From positions 1 through 46,706 of the forward strand of contig CALWJX010000018.1 of assembly GCA_944381085.1 (NCBI GenBank): a DNA stretch of 46,706 nt. The letters run 5' to 3'. Made by a program: the position numbers and the translations under genes. Origin of the DNA: an uncultured Clostridia bacterium. Lineage in GTDB: Bacteria > Bacillota > Clostridia > Oscillospirales > CAG-272. Below the pieces are notes generated by a model. It made no database searches and was not told where the DNA came from. It was given only the letters and a program-made list of their open reading frames with translations. Positions 24,079 to 32,344 of the stretch are shown piece after piece; the first letter of the stretch is position 1, and each line of letters starts with the position of its first letter.

Positions 24079-25476
24079 ATGCCAACGACACCATACATAC
24101 CGGAATATATAACGGTTCATCTCGGTCCTCCAGATTCGGACGCTCCGAATGTAACCGTACCTTTTGCAGAATACATAGCAAACGTAGCATCAAGCGAAAT
24201 ATATCCCACGTGGCCCGAAAGCGCGATACGCGCGAATATATACGCCCAGATATCTTTTGCGCTCAATCGTATTTTCACCGAGTATTACCGCTCGCGCGGA
24301 TATGATTTTGACATAACAAACTCAACCGCAATAGATCAGGCATATGTTGAAGGAAGAGATATTTTTTCAAACATAAATCAAATAGTTCTTGATATTTTCA
24401 ACGATTACTTAGTGCGTCAGGGAAATGTAGAACCGCTTTATGCTCAATACTGCGACGGTATAAACACTGTATGCGAGGGTTTGTCCCAGTGGGGTACGGT
24501 AGGTCTTGCCGAACAGGGCTATACGCCGTATGAAATCCTCACAACATATTACGGAGACAACATAAATATAGTTCAGGACGCTCCGGTCATGGGGCTTACC
24601 GCAAGTGTGCCTGAATATCCGTTGCGGCTCGGAAGCGTGGGAGATGACGTCCGCACGGCGCAGATAAGACTTAACAGAGTGTCCGACAACTACCCCGCTA
24701 TTCCGAAAATAGCTCCGCCATACGGAATATTTTCATACGATACCGAAGACGCGGTAAAAAAGTTTCAGGAAATATTCAATCTCGACGTTGACGGAATAAT
24801 CGGCAAATCTACCTGGTACACGCTTCAGAATATTTACGGCAGCGTAAAAAAACTGAATGAACTCAATTCTGAGGGAATCAGTCTTGAAGAGGTAATACAG
24901 CAATTTCCCGAAGTATTGAGAGAGGGCAACACCAGCCCCGGAGTGAGCGCGTTGCAGTATTATCTGAATTACCTTTCAAATTTTTATGACAATATTCCCT
25001 CCATCGCGGTTGACGGAATTTTCGGTCCGGCAACCCGTGAGGCTGTATTGGCGGCTCAGAACACATTCGGGTTGCCTGCAGACGGTATTGTGGGAGAGGA
25101 CACATGGAACGCCATATACAACGCTTATCTCGGAATTTTCAACACAATTCCCATTAAATTCACCGAAGGCAACACCATTCCGTTTCCCGGAGTATTTTTG
25201 CGTGTAGGTATTGAATCCGAGGACGTTCGGGTGCTTCAGGAATATATCAACTACATATCACAGTTTTACAACGAGATACCGTCTCTGACTCCTACAGGAT
25301 ACTTCGGAAGCCGCACAAATGAAGCGGTAATGGCGCTTCAGCGGCTCTTCGGAACTGAACCGTCCGGCATTGTAGGTCCAATTACATGGGACAATATTGC
25401 AGGTCTTTACAGCGACCTGTATAACGGTTCACGTCTCAATGAAGGTCAGTATCCGGGATATGAGTTAGGTCAATAG
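24079..25476 (+). CDS. SpoIID-like domain plus three peptidoglycan-binding domains
   Basis: 465 aa from the ATG at 24079, five bases after GAGGA. Residues 20-175 resemble the SpoIID peptidoglycan-cleaving fold: VPFAEYIANVASSEIYPTWP carries the conserved Glu, then RANIYAQISFALNR and LSQWGTVGLAEQGYTPYEIL with the closing YYG. Three PG_binding_1-type repeats follow, starting near residues 185, 275 and 375, each with V/F-G-x-x-T-x-x-A-V, a Q-x-F/L pair and G-I/P-x-T-W. There is no signal peptide, which suits a protein assembled on the forespore from the mother cell or one secreted by another route. The SpoIID match is by pattern, not certain. Confidence 0.75.
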   Translation: MPTTPYIPEYITVHLGPPDSDAPNVTVPFAEYIANVASSEIYPTWPESAIRANIYAQISFALNRIFTEYYRSRGYDFDITNSTAIDQAYVEGRDIFSNINQIVLDIFNDYLVRQGNVEPLYAQYCDGINTVCEGLSQWGTVGLAEQGYTPYEILTTYYGDNINIVQDAPVMGLTASVPEYPLRLGSVGDDVRTAQIRLNRVSDNYPAIPKIAPPYGIFSYDTEDAVKKFQEIFNLDVDGIIGKSTWYTLQNIYGSVKKLNELNSEGISLEEVIQQFPEVLREGNTSPGVSALQYYLNYLSNFYDNIPSIAVDGIFGPATREAVLAAQNTFGLPADGIVGEDTWNAIYNAYLGIFNTIPIKFTEGNTIPFPGVFLRVGIESEDVRVLQEYINYISQFYNEIPSLTPTGYFGSRTNEAVMALQRLFGTEPSGIVGPITWDNIAGLYSDLYNGSRLNEGQYPGYELGQ

Positions 25477-25491
25477 ATCTCCGTGATCATT

Positions 25492-25584
25492 TTCAATTAA
25501 AGGGCTAAGACCTGTCGTTCAATGCTTTCAGCGGGAAACTTCCCCGCTGAAAAAAGCGGCGAACATCCTAATTTGGTTATATTA
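25492..25584 (+). repeat. Dispersed structured repeat, copy A
   Basis: Shares blocks with 28444-28544: TTCAAT, GGCTAA, C(T/C)GT(C/T)GTTC, CTGAAAAAA, ACATC(C/T)TAATTT and (A/G)GTTATA, in the same order and spacing. Between them it has TTTCAGCGGG/CCCGCTGAAA (25526-25535 with 25542-25551), a 10-bp hairpin that copy B keeps with different bases. It lies between two peptidoglycan-binding genes. Confidence 0.7.
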
Positions 25585-25637
25585 AGCATATTTGCGTATT
25601 TCCGAGTTTTTCCAATATTCAAAACGGAGCGAAAATT

Positions 25638-26165
25638 ATGAACTACAGACACAATGAAAAAGAAGCAATTGCCATGATTCAGAAATATTTAAGGCAATTA
25701 TCATATCACGACCCGCAAATTCCAAATGTCGCGATAGACGGCATATGGGAAAACAATACTTCTCACGCCGTCAGAAATTTTCAGCGAAAGTATGAACTAC
25801 CGCAGACCGGAACGGTTGATTTCAACACATGGGAACTTCTAAAACAAAAATACGATGAATCAATAGATAAACACTCTCCGATAGTAAGAATAGAATTTTT
25901 CCCCGTTAATCCGGAAAATTATTCATTCGGGATCGGCAATGAAGGCTGGCAGATAGGAGTCTTACAGCACATTATAGGAGAACTCTCAAAAAGCTATCCG
26001 TTTGATGCCGTCGAAATCAATGAAAAATATGATCTGCCCACATCAAACGCGATTATGGACTTTCAGAAAATACACGGTATAACACCGACCGGCAGGGTCG
26101 ACAGAAATACATGGAACAATCTCGCCAACTCTTACAATATAATGCACTATAATACCGTTGAATAA
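25638..26165 (+). CDS. Protein with two peptidoglycan-binding domains
   Basis: 175 aa, no signal peptide. Two PG_binding_1-type domains: residues 5-70 (AIAMIQKYLRQLSYHDP, then SHAVRNFQRKYELP and GTVDFNTWELL) and residues 95-170 (QIGVLQHIIGELS, then SNAIMDFQKIHGI and GRVDRNTWNNL). The repeats match those of the gene upstream, so it probably binds the same wall material without a catalytic domain. It ends just before a bidirectional terminator. Confidence 0.8.
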   Translation: MNYRHNEKEAIAMIQKYLRQLSYHDPQIPNVAIDGIWENNTSHAVRNFQRKYELPQTGTVDFNTWELLKQKYDESIDKHSPIVRIEFFPVNPENYSFGIGNEGWQIGVLQHIIGELSKSYPFDAVEINEKYDLPTSNAIMDFQKIHGITPTGRVDRNTWNNLANSYNIMHYNTVE

Positions 26166-26172
26166 CTATGAC

Positions 26173-26221
26173 AAAAACGCCCGAATTATTCCTGCAAAAA
26201 CAGGTAAAGACGGGCGTTTTT
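26173..26221. terminator. Bidirectional terminator
   Basis: AAAAACGCCCG (26173-26183) pairs with CGGGCGTTTTT (26211-26221), with an inner CCTG/CAGG. It serves the converging genes ending at 26165 (plus) and 26250 (minus). Confidence 0.9.
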
Positions 26222-26249
26222 CATTTATTTTTTTATCAATCCTTAAAGT

Positions 26250-26951
26250 TTATTTTCCGAACAGATAATCTCTGACCGAGATTGCCGAATTGACATTCAT
26301 GTTTACTCTTGCGTAAAACAACCGGGTGCTTTTAAGAAAATCGGCTATATTCTCCGAAAAAATATCATACTGTTCTGTCCTTGCGGGGTATACAGTCTGC
26401 TTGGAAACAAGCGAAGCGGCGTCTTTTGCGCTTATCTTACATACGGACGCTTTTTCCGCCCTGTCCAGAAAACACACCGAGTCTATCGGAGCACATAAAT
26501 TGTCTCCAAGTCCCTCCTTGCCTCTCCACGGCGTTCCGTAGCCGACATATTTATCGCCGAGCTTTTTCACAAGCGGCTTGTCCCCGTTGATAAATAAGAC
26601 TTCATTTCCGAAACATTCCTTCCAAAGTCTTATGTGTGTGGTCTTCCCGACTCCACGCCCGGCTATAAACAAAACCCCCTGACCCCGGTATGAAATAAGC
26701 GCGCCGTGCAGAAGGAAAACACCGTACTCGGTAAGCCCGGCACACGCTTTGCGGTAAGCAAGTATTCTCTCCGCCACAGCCTCACTGACCGGCATACCGC
26801 AGTTTTTCATATAAGTCTCTGTTTCATCGGGATAAACCTTAACCCGGAACAGAGGCGCTTCCCGCGTAAGCCAATCGCGGCAGTATTCATACAAGTGGCC
26901 GTATCTGTTGTCAAATTCCACGCACATACCGGCAAGTTTAACCGTGAACAT
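26250..26951 (-). CDS. HPr-kinase-like P-loop protein
   Basis: 233 aa. A Walker A motif GRGVGKTTH stands at residues about 97-105, after LLHGALISYRGQGVLFIA, the order seen in the C-terminal kinase fold of HPr kinase and its paralogues found with PqqD/lasso-peptide and related clusters. LFINGDKPLV, like the FxNDD stretch of that family, follows, and then GTPWRGK. No HPr or PqqD partner is adjacent. RBS is weak (AAAGGG). The substrate is unknown. Confidence 0.65.
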   Translation of the reverse strand: MFTVKLAGMCVEFDNRYGHLYEYCRDWLTREAPLFRVKVYPDETETYMKNCGMPVSEAVAERILAYRKACAGLTEYGVFLLHGALISYRGQGVLFIAGRGVGKTTHIRLWKECFGNEVLFINGDKPLVKKLGDKYVGYGTPWRGKEGLGDNLCAPIDSVCFLDRAEKASVCKISAKDAASLVSKQTVYPARTEQYDIFSENIADFLKSTRLFYARVNMNVNSAISVRDYLFGK

Positions 26952-27027
26952 TACAATTTCCCTTTCTGACTTAATTAAAACAAATTTAAAACTGCCGGCA
27001 ACCGGTTTAGACCGGCGCCGACGGAAT

Positions 27028-27693
27028 TTAAAATTTATCTATATTGGTCTTTATATATTTCATCATCTTTTTCTGAAGATAAGTCTTGTTGTTATTCAAA
27101 AAAGCAGAGGTTTTTGTATAGTCGCCCGCCGCGTTTTTATGAAGCTGGCGAAAGACCTTTCCAAGCTCCGTATCACCGCTTGAAGCAAGCGCGTCCTCGA
27201 CAGACACGATAATATCGTCGCCGGCGTCAAGATAATACTGCCACATTGTACTGCTCGCGCGGTCTACCAGATCATAAATCATTTTATAAGCCGCAAGCGG
27301 TCTGAAAATATCCTCTTCTCCGAACAGGTCGCCGTCGCTTCCTATTATATCCTCCGTCCACATTTCTTTGGCGTTGGACGCGATATGGCTCATAAAATAT
27401 GTCATTTTCTTGTTTACATGCTCAAACGTAAGACTTTCAACAGGCATATTTGTCCCCGTCGCGGTATCGTACAGGAAAAAGTTTGGTTGGGATTTTGACG
27501 GCAATGTCGTTATGAAATAAATGCAGACACAGCCAAGCAGAATCATGACCACCGATATAAGTATAAACAAAACTTTAATCAATCCCTCGCTGTTTCCGGC
27601 GCCGAATATCATAACGAGTATACCGCCGATAATAAGCAATCCTCCGAGGACAAGAAATATCAATGGCAAATTGTTTTTTAATTTAGTGTTCAT
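27028..27693 (-). CDS. Unknown protein with two membrane helices and a helical domain
   Basis: 221 aa. Two hydrophobic helices (residues about 9-31 and 38-62) form a hairpin with both ends probably inside. The remaining 155 residues are soluble, mixed charged and mainly helical (VNKKMTYFMSHIASNAKEMW, IFRPLAAYKMIYDLVDRASS). I recognise no family. A TTGCAA-17-TATAAT promoter lies upstream at 27849-27821. It is 76 bases from the P-loop gene on the same strand, so the two may be co-transcribed. Confidence 0.65.
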   Translation of the reverse strand: MNTKLKNNLPLIFLVLGGLLIIGGILVMIFGAGNSEGLIKVLFILISVVMILLGCVCIYFITTLPSKSQPNFFLYDTATGTNMPVESLTFEHVNKKMTYFMSHIASNAKEMWTEDIIGSDGDLFGEEDIFRPLAAYKMIYDLVDRASSTMWQYYLDAGDDIIVSVEDALASSGDTELGKVFRQLHKNAAGDYTKTSAFLNNNKTYLQKKMMKYIKTNIDKF

Positions 27694-27820
27694 ATTTCAG
27701 CAATTCCTTTCTTTCCGATACCAAACCCGAAACCGGTCGCAAATCCGTATTGATAACACCGAAAAATATATCAGCCCATGAAAGTTCAGACATAACGAAA
27801 CTTTTTATTCACTCACAGTT

Positions 27821-27849
27821 ATTATAACATATTATCATTTTTTTTGCAA
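27821..27849 (-). promoter_or_regulatory. Promoter of the two-helix membrane protein
   Basis: Minus-strand TTGCAA (27849-27844) and TATAAT (27826-27821), spacer 17. Confidence 0.65.
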
Positions 27850-27901
27850 GTCATTTTACAATATTTTTATTTTATTTTGTCAGATTAAAAATCGTTACGG
27901 A

Positions 27902-28411
27902 CTACAAACGCGAGCGAAAGCGCCAGAGCCTTTCCCTGTCCTCCTTTTCGGCGTAACCTATTCCGACTCTCACAAGCGAGTCATATTCGGGACAAGCCCC
28001 GTCGTCCTCTATCCAAAGAAGGTCTGAGGTACGCAGATCTATTCTGTTGAAGACACGGTCTATACCGGCATATTTTGTAAATTTTCCGGGACCGTCAAAA
28101 CCTTCCACTCCGCGTATCAATACCCCCTGAGGGTCGCCTTCATTTCCGGTAATGACATTAAACATATTGTACATACCGTAGCACAGATAAACATATGTAA
28201 ATCCGCCCTCAAGCCACAGCGGAGAATTTCTCTCGGTCTTACCCCTTGAAGCATGGCAGCCTGTATCTGTGACGCCCATATAGCATTCGGTTTCGGTTAT
28301 CCGCATCTTCAAAATCCTATTGTCCTCATTTCTTTTGCAGATAAGCTTTCCCAGAAGCGCGGGCGCCGCGTCAAGCGCGCTTTGCCTGTAGAAATCGTTG
28401 TTTATTCTCAT
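27902..28411 (-). CDS. 3-methyladenine DNA glycosylase (AAG/MPG family)
   Basis: 169 aa, slightly short for the family (about 190). Catalytic region RITETECYMG with the active-site Glu, then CHASRGKTERN, FTYVYLCYGMYNMFNV (the tyrosine wedge region) and GVLIRGVEG, ending near GIGYAEKEDRERLWRF. It removes alkylated or deaminated purines from DNA by cutting the glycosidic bond. GGAAGGG precedes the ATG. It stands alone. Confidence 0.92.
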   Translation of the reverse strand: MRINNDFYRQSALDAAPALLGKLICKRNEDNRILKMRITETECYMGVTDTGCHASRGKTERNSPLWLEGGFTYVYLCYGMYNMFNVITGNEGDPQGVLIRGVEGFDGPGKFTKYAGIDRVFNRIDLRTSDLLWIEDDGACPEYDSLVRVGIGYAEKEDRERLWRFRSRL

Positions 28412-28443
28412 AAAATTCCCTTCCGAAGTTATTTTTGTTCGTA

Positions 28444-28544
28444 TTCAATAAGAGGCTAAACCCCGTTGTTCGGTTTTTCCAGTAGGATGTTGTATCTTTC
28501 ACTGAAAAAATCAACCGGCAAGACATCTTAATTTAGTTATAATC
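28444..28544 (+). repeat. Dispersed structured repeat, copy B
   Basis: Second copy of the element at 25492-25584, about 101 bp. The hairpin is TTTTTCCAGT/ACTGAAAAAA (28475-28484 with 28501-28510), longer-looped than in copy A. It lies between the glycosylase start and the promoter of the hydratase gene, so it is not in the latter's leader. It could be in the 5' region of the glycosylase transcript. Confidence 0.7.
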
Positions 28545-28620
28545 ATTGTCCAATTGAAAGTTGTCTTTCTCTTCTTTATTTATATTTTAACACAAAAATC
28601 AATATTTTTCAATATGCTTA

Positions 28621-28649
28621 TTGACCTTCACGCCAAAAAATGATATAAT
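28621..28649 (+). promoter_or_regulatory. Sigma-A promoter of hydratase-icd
   Basis: TTGACC (28621-28626) and TATAAT (28644-28649), spacer 17; about 70 bases of leader before the start at 28726. Confidence 0.88.
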
Positions 28650-28725
28650 ATTGTAGATAGCTTTGCATACAACGTATACATCTTCAGATATATAAACAAT
28701 AGTCATAAAAGGAAGGATTCAAAAC

Positions 28726-30972
28726 ATGATAAGATTACAAAGTCAGGGCGTCTTTCTCGTAGACGGTAAAATTGAACAAAACTATGCCGCTAACCCGAAA
28801 GAAGCTCGAAAAAACACTCTTGCGTATCAGATACTCTCTTCTCACAATGTTTCAAACGACAGTGAAAATCTGAAAATCAAGTTTGACGCCATGGTATCGC
28901 ACGATATCACATATGTAGGTATCATCCAGACTGCCAGAATCGGAGGTCTGAAAGAATTCCCCATTCCTTACGCTATGACAAACTGCCACAACAGTCTATG
29001 CGCGGTTGGCGGAACCATAAACGAGGACGACCATGTTTTCGGACTTTCCGCGGCAAAAAAATACGGAGGGATATATGTTCCCGCAAATCAGTCCGTAATT
29101 CATTCATACGCGCGCGAAGAACTCGCAGGATGCGGCAGGATGATACTCGGATCGGACTCCCACACACGTTACGGCGCGCTCGGAACCATGGGAGTGGGCG
29201 AGGGCGGTCCCGAGCTTGTAAAGCAGCTTTTGAAAGATACATACGACATAAAAACACCGCAGACAGTCCTTGTTTATCTGACGGGGTGTCCCAAAAAGGG
29301 CGTCGGTCCTCACGACGTGGCGCTCGCTCTTGTCGGAGCTACGTTTAAAAACGGATTCGTCAAAAACAAGGTGCTTGAATTTACCGGTCCCGGTCTTAAA
29401 AATCTGCCTATAGATTTCAGAAACGGCATTGACGTCATGACCACCGAAACCACCTGCCTGTCTTCTATCTGGGAGACAGATGACACGGTCAAAAAATTCT
29501 ATGAAACGCACAAAAGACCCGAAGATTACAAAAAGCTCTCTCCCGGCAGGGTGGCGTATTATGATTCTCTGATTGAAATTGACCTTTCGGCGGTAGAATC
29601 CATGATAGCTCTGCCCTTCCATCCCTCAAATACATACACCATACATGAATTCAATGAAAACGCAAGGGATATTCTCGCGTCCGTCGAAGCTGACGCAAAG
29701 GCTAAATTTCCGAAATCCTCGTTTGATCTTCTCTCCAAAGTTCAGCCCGACGGCTCGGTTCTTGCGGATCAGGGCATTATCGCCGGATGCGCCGGAGGAA
29801 TGTTCGACAGCATAGCCGAAGCCGCCGCTATACTCGAAAACGGAAACGTCGGAAACGGATATTTCTCGCTTTCGGTATATCCCACAAGCATACCGGTATC
29901 GATTGAACTCACACGCGCGGGCATATCCGAAAAACTCCTCCGGGACGGCGTGCTGATTAAGCCATCTTTCTGCGGTCCCTGCTTCGGAGCCGGGGACGTC
30001 CCGTCAAACAACGGACTTTCACTGCGCCATACCACACGTAATTTTCCCAACCGCGAAGGCTCAAAGCCGGGTGAAGGTCAAATCTCCGGAGTCGCGCTGA
30101 TGGACGCGCGTTCCATAGCCGCCACCGCCGCAAACGGAGGAAAAATCTGCGCCGCTACGGATATCGACTACAGCTACAAGCCCCTTGAGTATCATTTTGA
30201 CAAATCCGTCTATGAAAAGCGGGTATATTACGGATTCGGAAAAGCTCAACCCGAAACCGAACTTATTCTCGGTCCCAACATCACCGACTGGCCGCCACAG
30301 TACGAGCTTGCCGACAATCTGCTGGTCAGACTCGCGGCGGTAATACACGACCCGGTAACCACCACCGACGAGCTTATTCCCTCCGGGGAAACCTCTTCTC
30401 TGCGTTCAAATCCGCTGCGCCTTTCCGAGTTTGCGCTTTCCCGCCGGGTTCCCGAATATGTGGGACGCGCAAAGGCAATCGCAAAAGAAGAAAAGGAAAG
30501 AAGAGACAACAAGCCCTCCGACGAGCTTAAAAATATTCTTTCTAAGGTCGGAGACGCGGACGCTTTGAGCAAAAACACTCAATACGGCTCATGCGTATTC
30601 GCAAACAAACCCGGCGACGGCTCCGCGAGAGAACAGGCGGCGTCATGTCAGAAGGTTTTGGGCGGCTTTGCCAACATATGCTACGAGTTTGCCACCAAAA
30701 GATACCGCTCCAACTGCATAAACTGGGGCATACTTCCCTTTACGCTCAACCCTGACGCCGAGTTCAACCGTCAGCCGGGAGACTGCATTTTTATACCGGA
30801 TATCAGAAAGAAGCTTGAAGATAAAAAAGACGAGTTTGACGCGAAGATCATTTCTCAAAACGGAGAAGTTTCCGATATAAAGCTGTATATAAGCGGTCTT
30901 ACGGATGAGGAAAGACAGATTTTGCTCGACGGCTGTCTTATGAACTATTACAAACGCAAAAACAATCTCTGA
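28726..30972 (+). CDS. Aconitase-family hydratase (probable aconitate hydratase)
   Basis: 748 aa, the mitochondrial-type length. Aconitase core motifs: SHDITYVGIIQTARI, LGSDSHTRYGALGTMGVGEG with the catalytic Asp-Ser-His, and the CxxC cluster ligands in SFCGPCFGAGD. The C-terminal swivel domain has YGSCVFANKPGDGSAREQAA with the substrate-binding Ser-Arg. The usual GSCTNS around the first cluster cysteine is replaced by AGCAGGMFD, which keeps the cysteine. It should interconvert citrate and isocitrate. GGAAGGA precedes the ATG. Followed 55 bases later by isocitrate dehydrogenase, which supports the role. No citrate synthase is in the window. Confidence 0.85.
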   Translation: MIRLQSQGVFLVDGKIEQNYAANPKEARKNTLAYQILSSHNVSNDSENLKIKFDAMVSHDITYVGIIQTARIGGLKEFPIPYAMTNCHNSLCAVGGTINEDDHVFGLSAAKKYGGIYVPANQSVIHSYAREELAGCGRMILGSDSHTRYGALGTMGVGEGGPELVKQLLKDTYDIKTPQTVLVYLTGCPKKGVGPHDVALALVGATFKNGFVKNKVLEFTGPGLKNLPIDFRNGIDVMTTETTCLSSIWETDDTVKKFYETHKRPEDYKKLSPGRVAYYDSLIEIDLSAVESMIALPFHPSNTYTIHEFNENARDILASVEADAKAKFPKSSFDLLSKVQPDGSVLADQGIIAGCAGGMFDSIAEAAAILENGNVGNGYFSLSVYPTSIPVSIELTRAGISEKLLRDGVLIKPSFCGPCFGAGDVPSNNGLSLRHTTRNFPNREGSKPGEGQISGVALMDARSIAATAANGGKICAATDIDYSYKPLEYHFDKSVYEKRVYYGFGKAQPETELILGPNITDWPPQYELADNLLVRLAAVIHDPVTTTDELIPSGETSSLRSNPLRLSEFALSRRVPEYVGRAKAIAKEEKERRDNKPSDELKNILSKVGDADALSKNTQYGSCVFANKPGDGSAREQAASCQKVLGGFANICYEFATKRYRSNCINWGILPFTLNPDAEFNRQPGDCIFIPDIRKKLEDKKDEFDAKIISQNGEVSDIKLYISGLTDEERQILLDGCLMNYYKRKNNL

Positions 30973-31027
30973 TTCATCACATCATTTAAAAATTACAGAA
31001 AATAATTTATAAGAGAGAATTTCTGAT

Positions 31028-32245
31028 ATGGAAAAAATTAAAATGAAAACCCCGCTTGTCGAAATGGACGGCGACGAAATGACAAGAATCATCTGGAAGA
31101 TGATAAAAGACGAGCTGCTGCTTCCGTATGTTGACCTCAATACAGAATATTATGACCTCGGTCTCCCCGAAAGAGAAAGAACTCAGGACAAAGTGACCTT
31201 TGACTCGGCATATGCCACCCAAAAATACGGCGTGGCAGTCAAGTGCGCCACAATTACTCCCAACAAGCAAAGGGTTGAGGAATATAATCTGTCACAGATG
31301 TGGAAATCTCCTAACGGAACTATCCGCGCGATACTCGACGGCACCGTTTTCCGCGCGCCCATAATAATAGATTCGGTTAAACCGGTAGTACGCAATTGGA
31401 AAAAGCCAATTACCATTGCCCGTCACGCTTACGGCGATGTATACAAAGCAACCGAATACCGGGTGCCGTGCAAGGGTACCGCCACATTGTCATTCAAGGG
31501 TGAGAACGGTGAGGAGTTTTCCAAAACCATATACGATTTTGAGTGCCCCGGCGTGATTCAGGGTATGTATAATAAAGATTCGTCAATAATTTCCTTTGCC
31601 CATTCGTGCTTCAAATTTGCAATAGATACAAAGCAGGATCTGTGGTTTTCCACAAAAGATACCATCTCCAAGCAATACGACCAGACCTTCAAGCTGATTT
31701 TTGAAGATATTTACGAAAAACAATACAGGGAGAAATTTGAAGAGCTCGGAATAAAATATTTCTATACATTGATAGACGACGCCGTTGCTCGCGTTATCCG
31801 CAGCGAGGGCGGATACATTTGGGCGTGCAAGAACTACGACGGCGATGTAATGAGCGATATGGTATCCACCGCTTTCGGTTCGCTCGCCATGATGACCTCC
31901 GTATTGGTTTCCCCGGACGGAAAGTATGAGTACGAGGCCGCACACGGCACCGTGACACGCCACTACTACCGTTACCTCAAAGGCGAGGAAACCTCTACAA
32001 ACCCCATGGCTACTATATTCGCATGGTCGGGCGCGTTGAGAAAAAGAGGCGAGCTTGACAGTCTTCCGGAGCTTGTCCGATTTGCAAACCTGCTTGAGGA
32101 AGCCTGCATAGACACTCTCAACCGCAATATAATGACAAAAGACCTTTCTGGTCTCGTAAGTGAAGGAACCGAGGTCACACAGGTTTCCACTGCCCGATTT
32201 ATAAATGAAGTAAAAAAAGCGCTTGAAGCAAAGCTGTATCTTTAA
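31028..32245 (+). CDS. icd: NADP-dependent isocitrate dehydrogenase, eukaryote-like class
   Basis: 405 aa, the length of the homodimeric type II enzymes. EMDGDEMTRIIWKMIKDELL is the family opening. ATITPNKQRVEEY and SPNGTIRAILDGTVFRAPI carry the substrate residues (Ser-Asn-x-Arg). ILP-like YDGDVMSDMVSTAFGSLAMM binds the metal (Asp), and AAHGTVTRHY binds NADP. It gives 2-oxoglutarate, CO2 and NADPH, and with the hydratase upstream it forms the oxidative branch needed for glutamate. Confidence 0.95.
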   Translation: MEKIKMKTPLVEMDGDEMTRIIWKMIKDELLLPYVDLNTEYYDLGLPERERTQDKVTFDSAYATQKYGVAVKCATITPNKQRVEEYNLSQMWKSPNGTIRAILDGTVFRAPIIIDSVKPVVRNWKKPITIARHAYGDVYKATEYRVPCKGTATLSFKGENGEEFSKTIYDFECPGVIQGMYNKDSSIISFAHSCFKFAIDTKQDLWFSTKDTISKQYDQTFKLIFEDIYEKQYREKFEELGIKYFYTLIDDAVARVIRSEGGYIWACKNYDGDVMSDMVSTAFGSLAMMTSVLVSPDGKYEYEAAHGTVTRHYYRYLKGEETSTNPMATIFAWSGALRKRGELDSLPELVRFANLLEEACIDTLNRNIMTKDLSGLVSEGTEVTQVSTARFINEVKKALEAKLYL

Positions 32246-32285
32246 TTTGCGGACAGTCCAAAAAACCGAATACACCGTGAAAATT

Positions 32286-32327
32286 CAAAAACAACCCCGA
32301 TACGCACAAAACCGTATCGGGGTTGTT
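32286..32327 (-). terminator. Terminator between converging icd and cvpA-like genes
   Basis: AACAACCCCGATACG (32290-32304) and CGTATCGGGGTTGTT (32313-32327) are exact complements. On the minus strand GTTTTTG follows, giving the better T-run for the CvpA-like gene; it may also stop icd. Confidence 0.85.
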
Positions 32328-32344
32328 GACATTACATTTTAAAA

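Noticed and set aside
31583..32275. A 230-codon minus-strand frame opposite isocitrate dehydrogenase
   Set aside because: Shadow; the plus-strand gene has all catalytic motifs.
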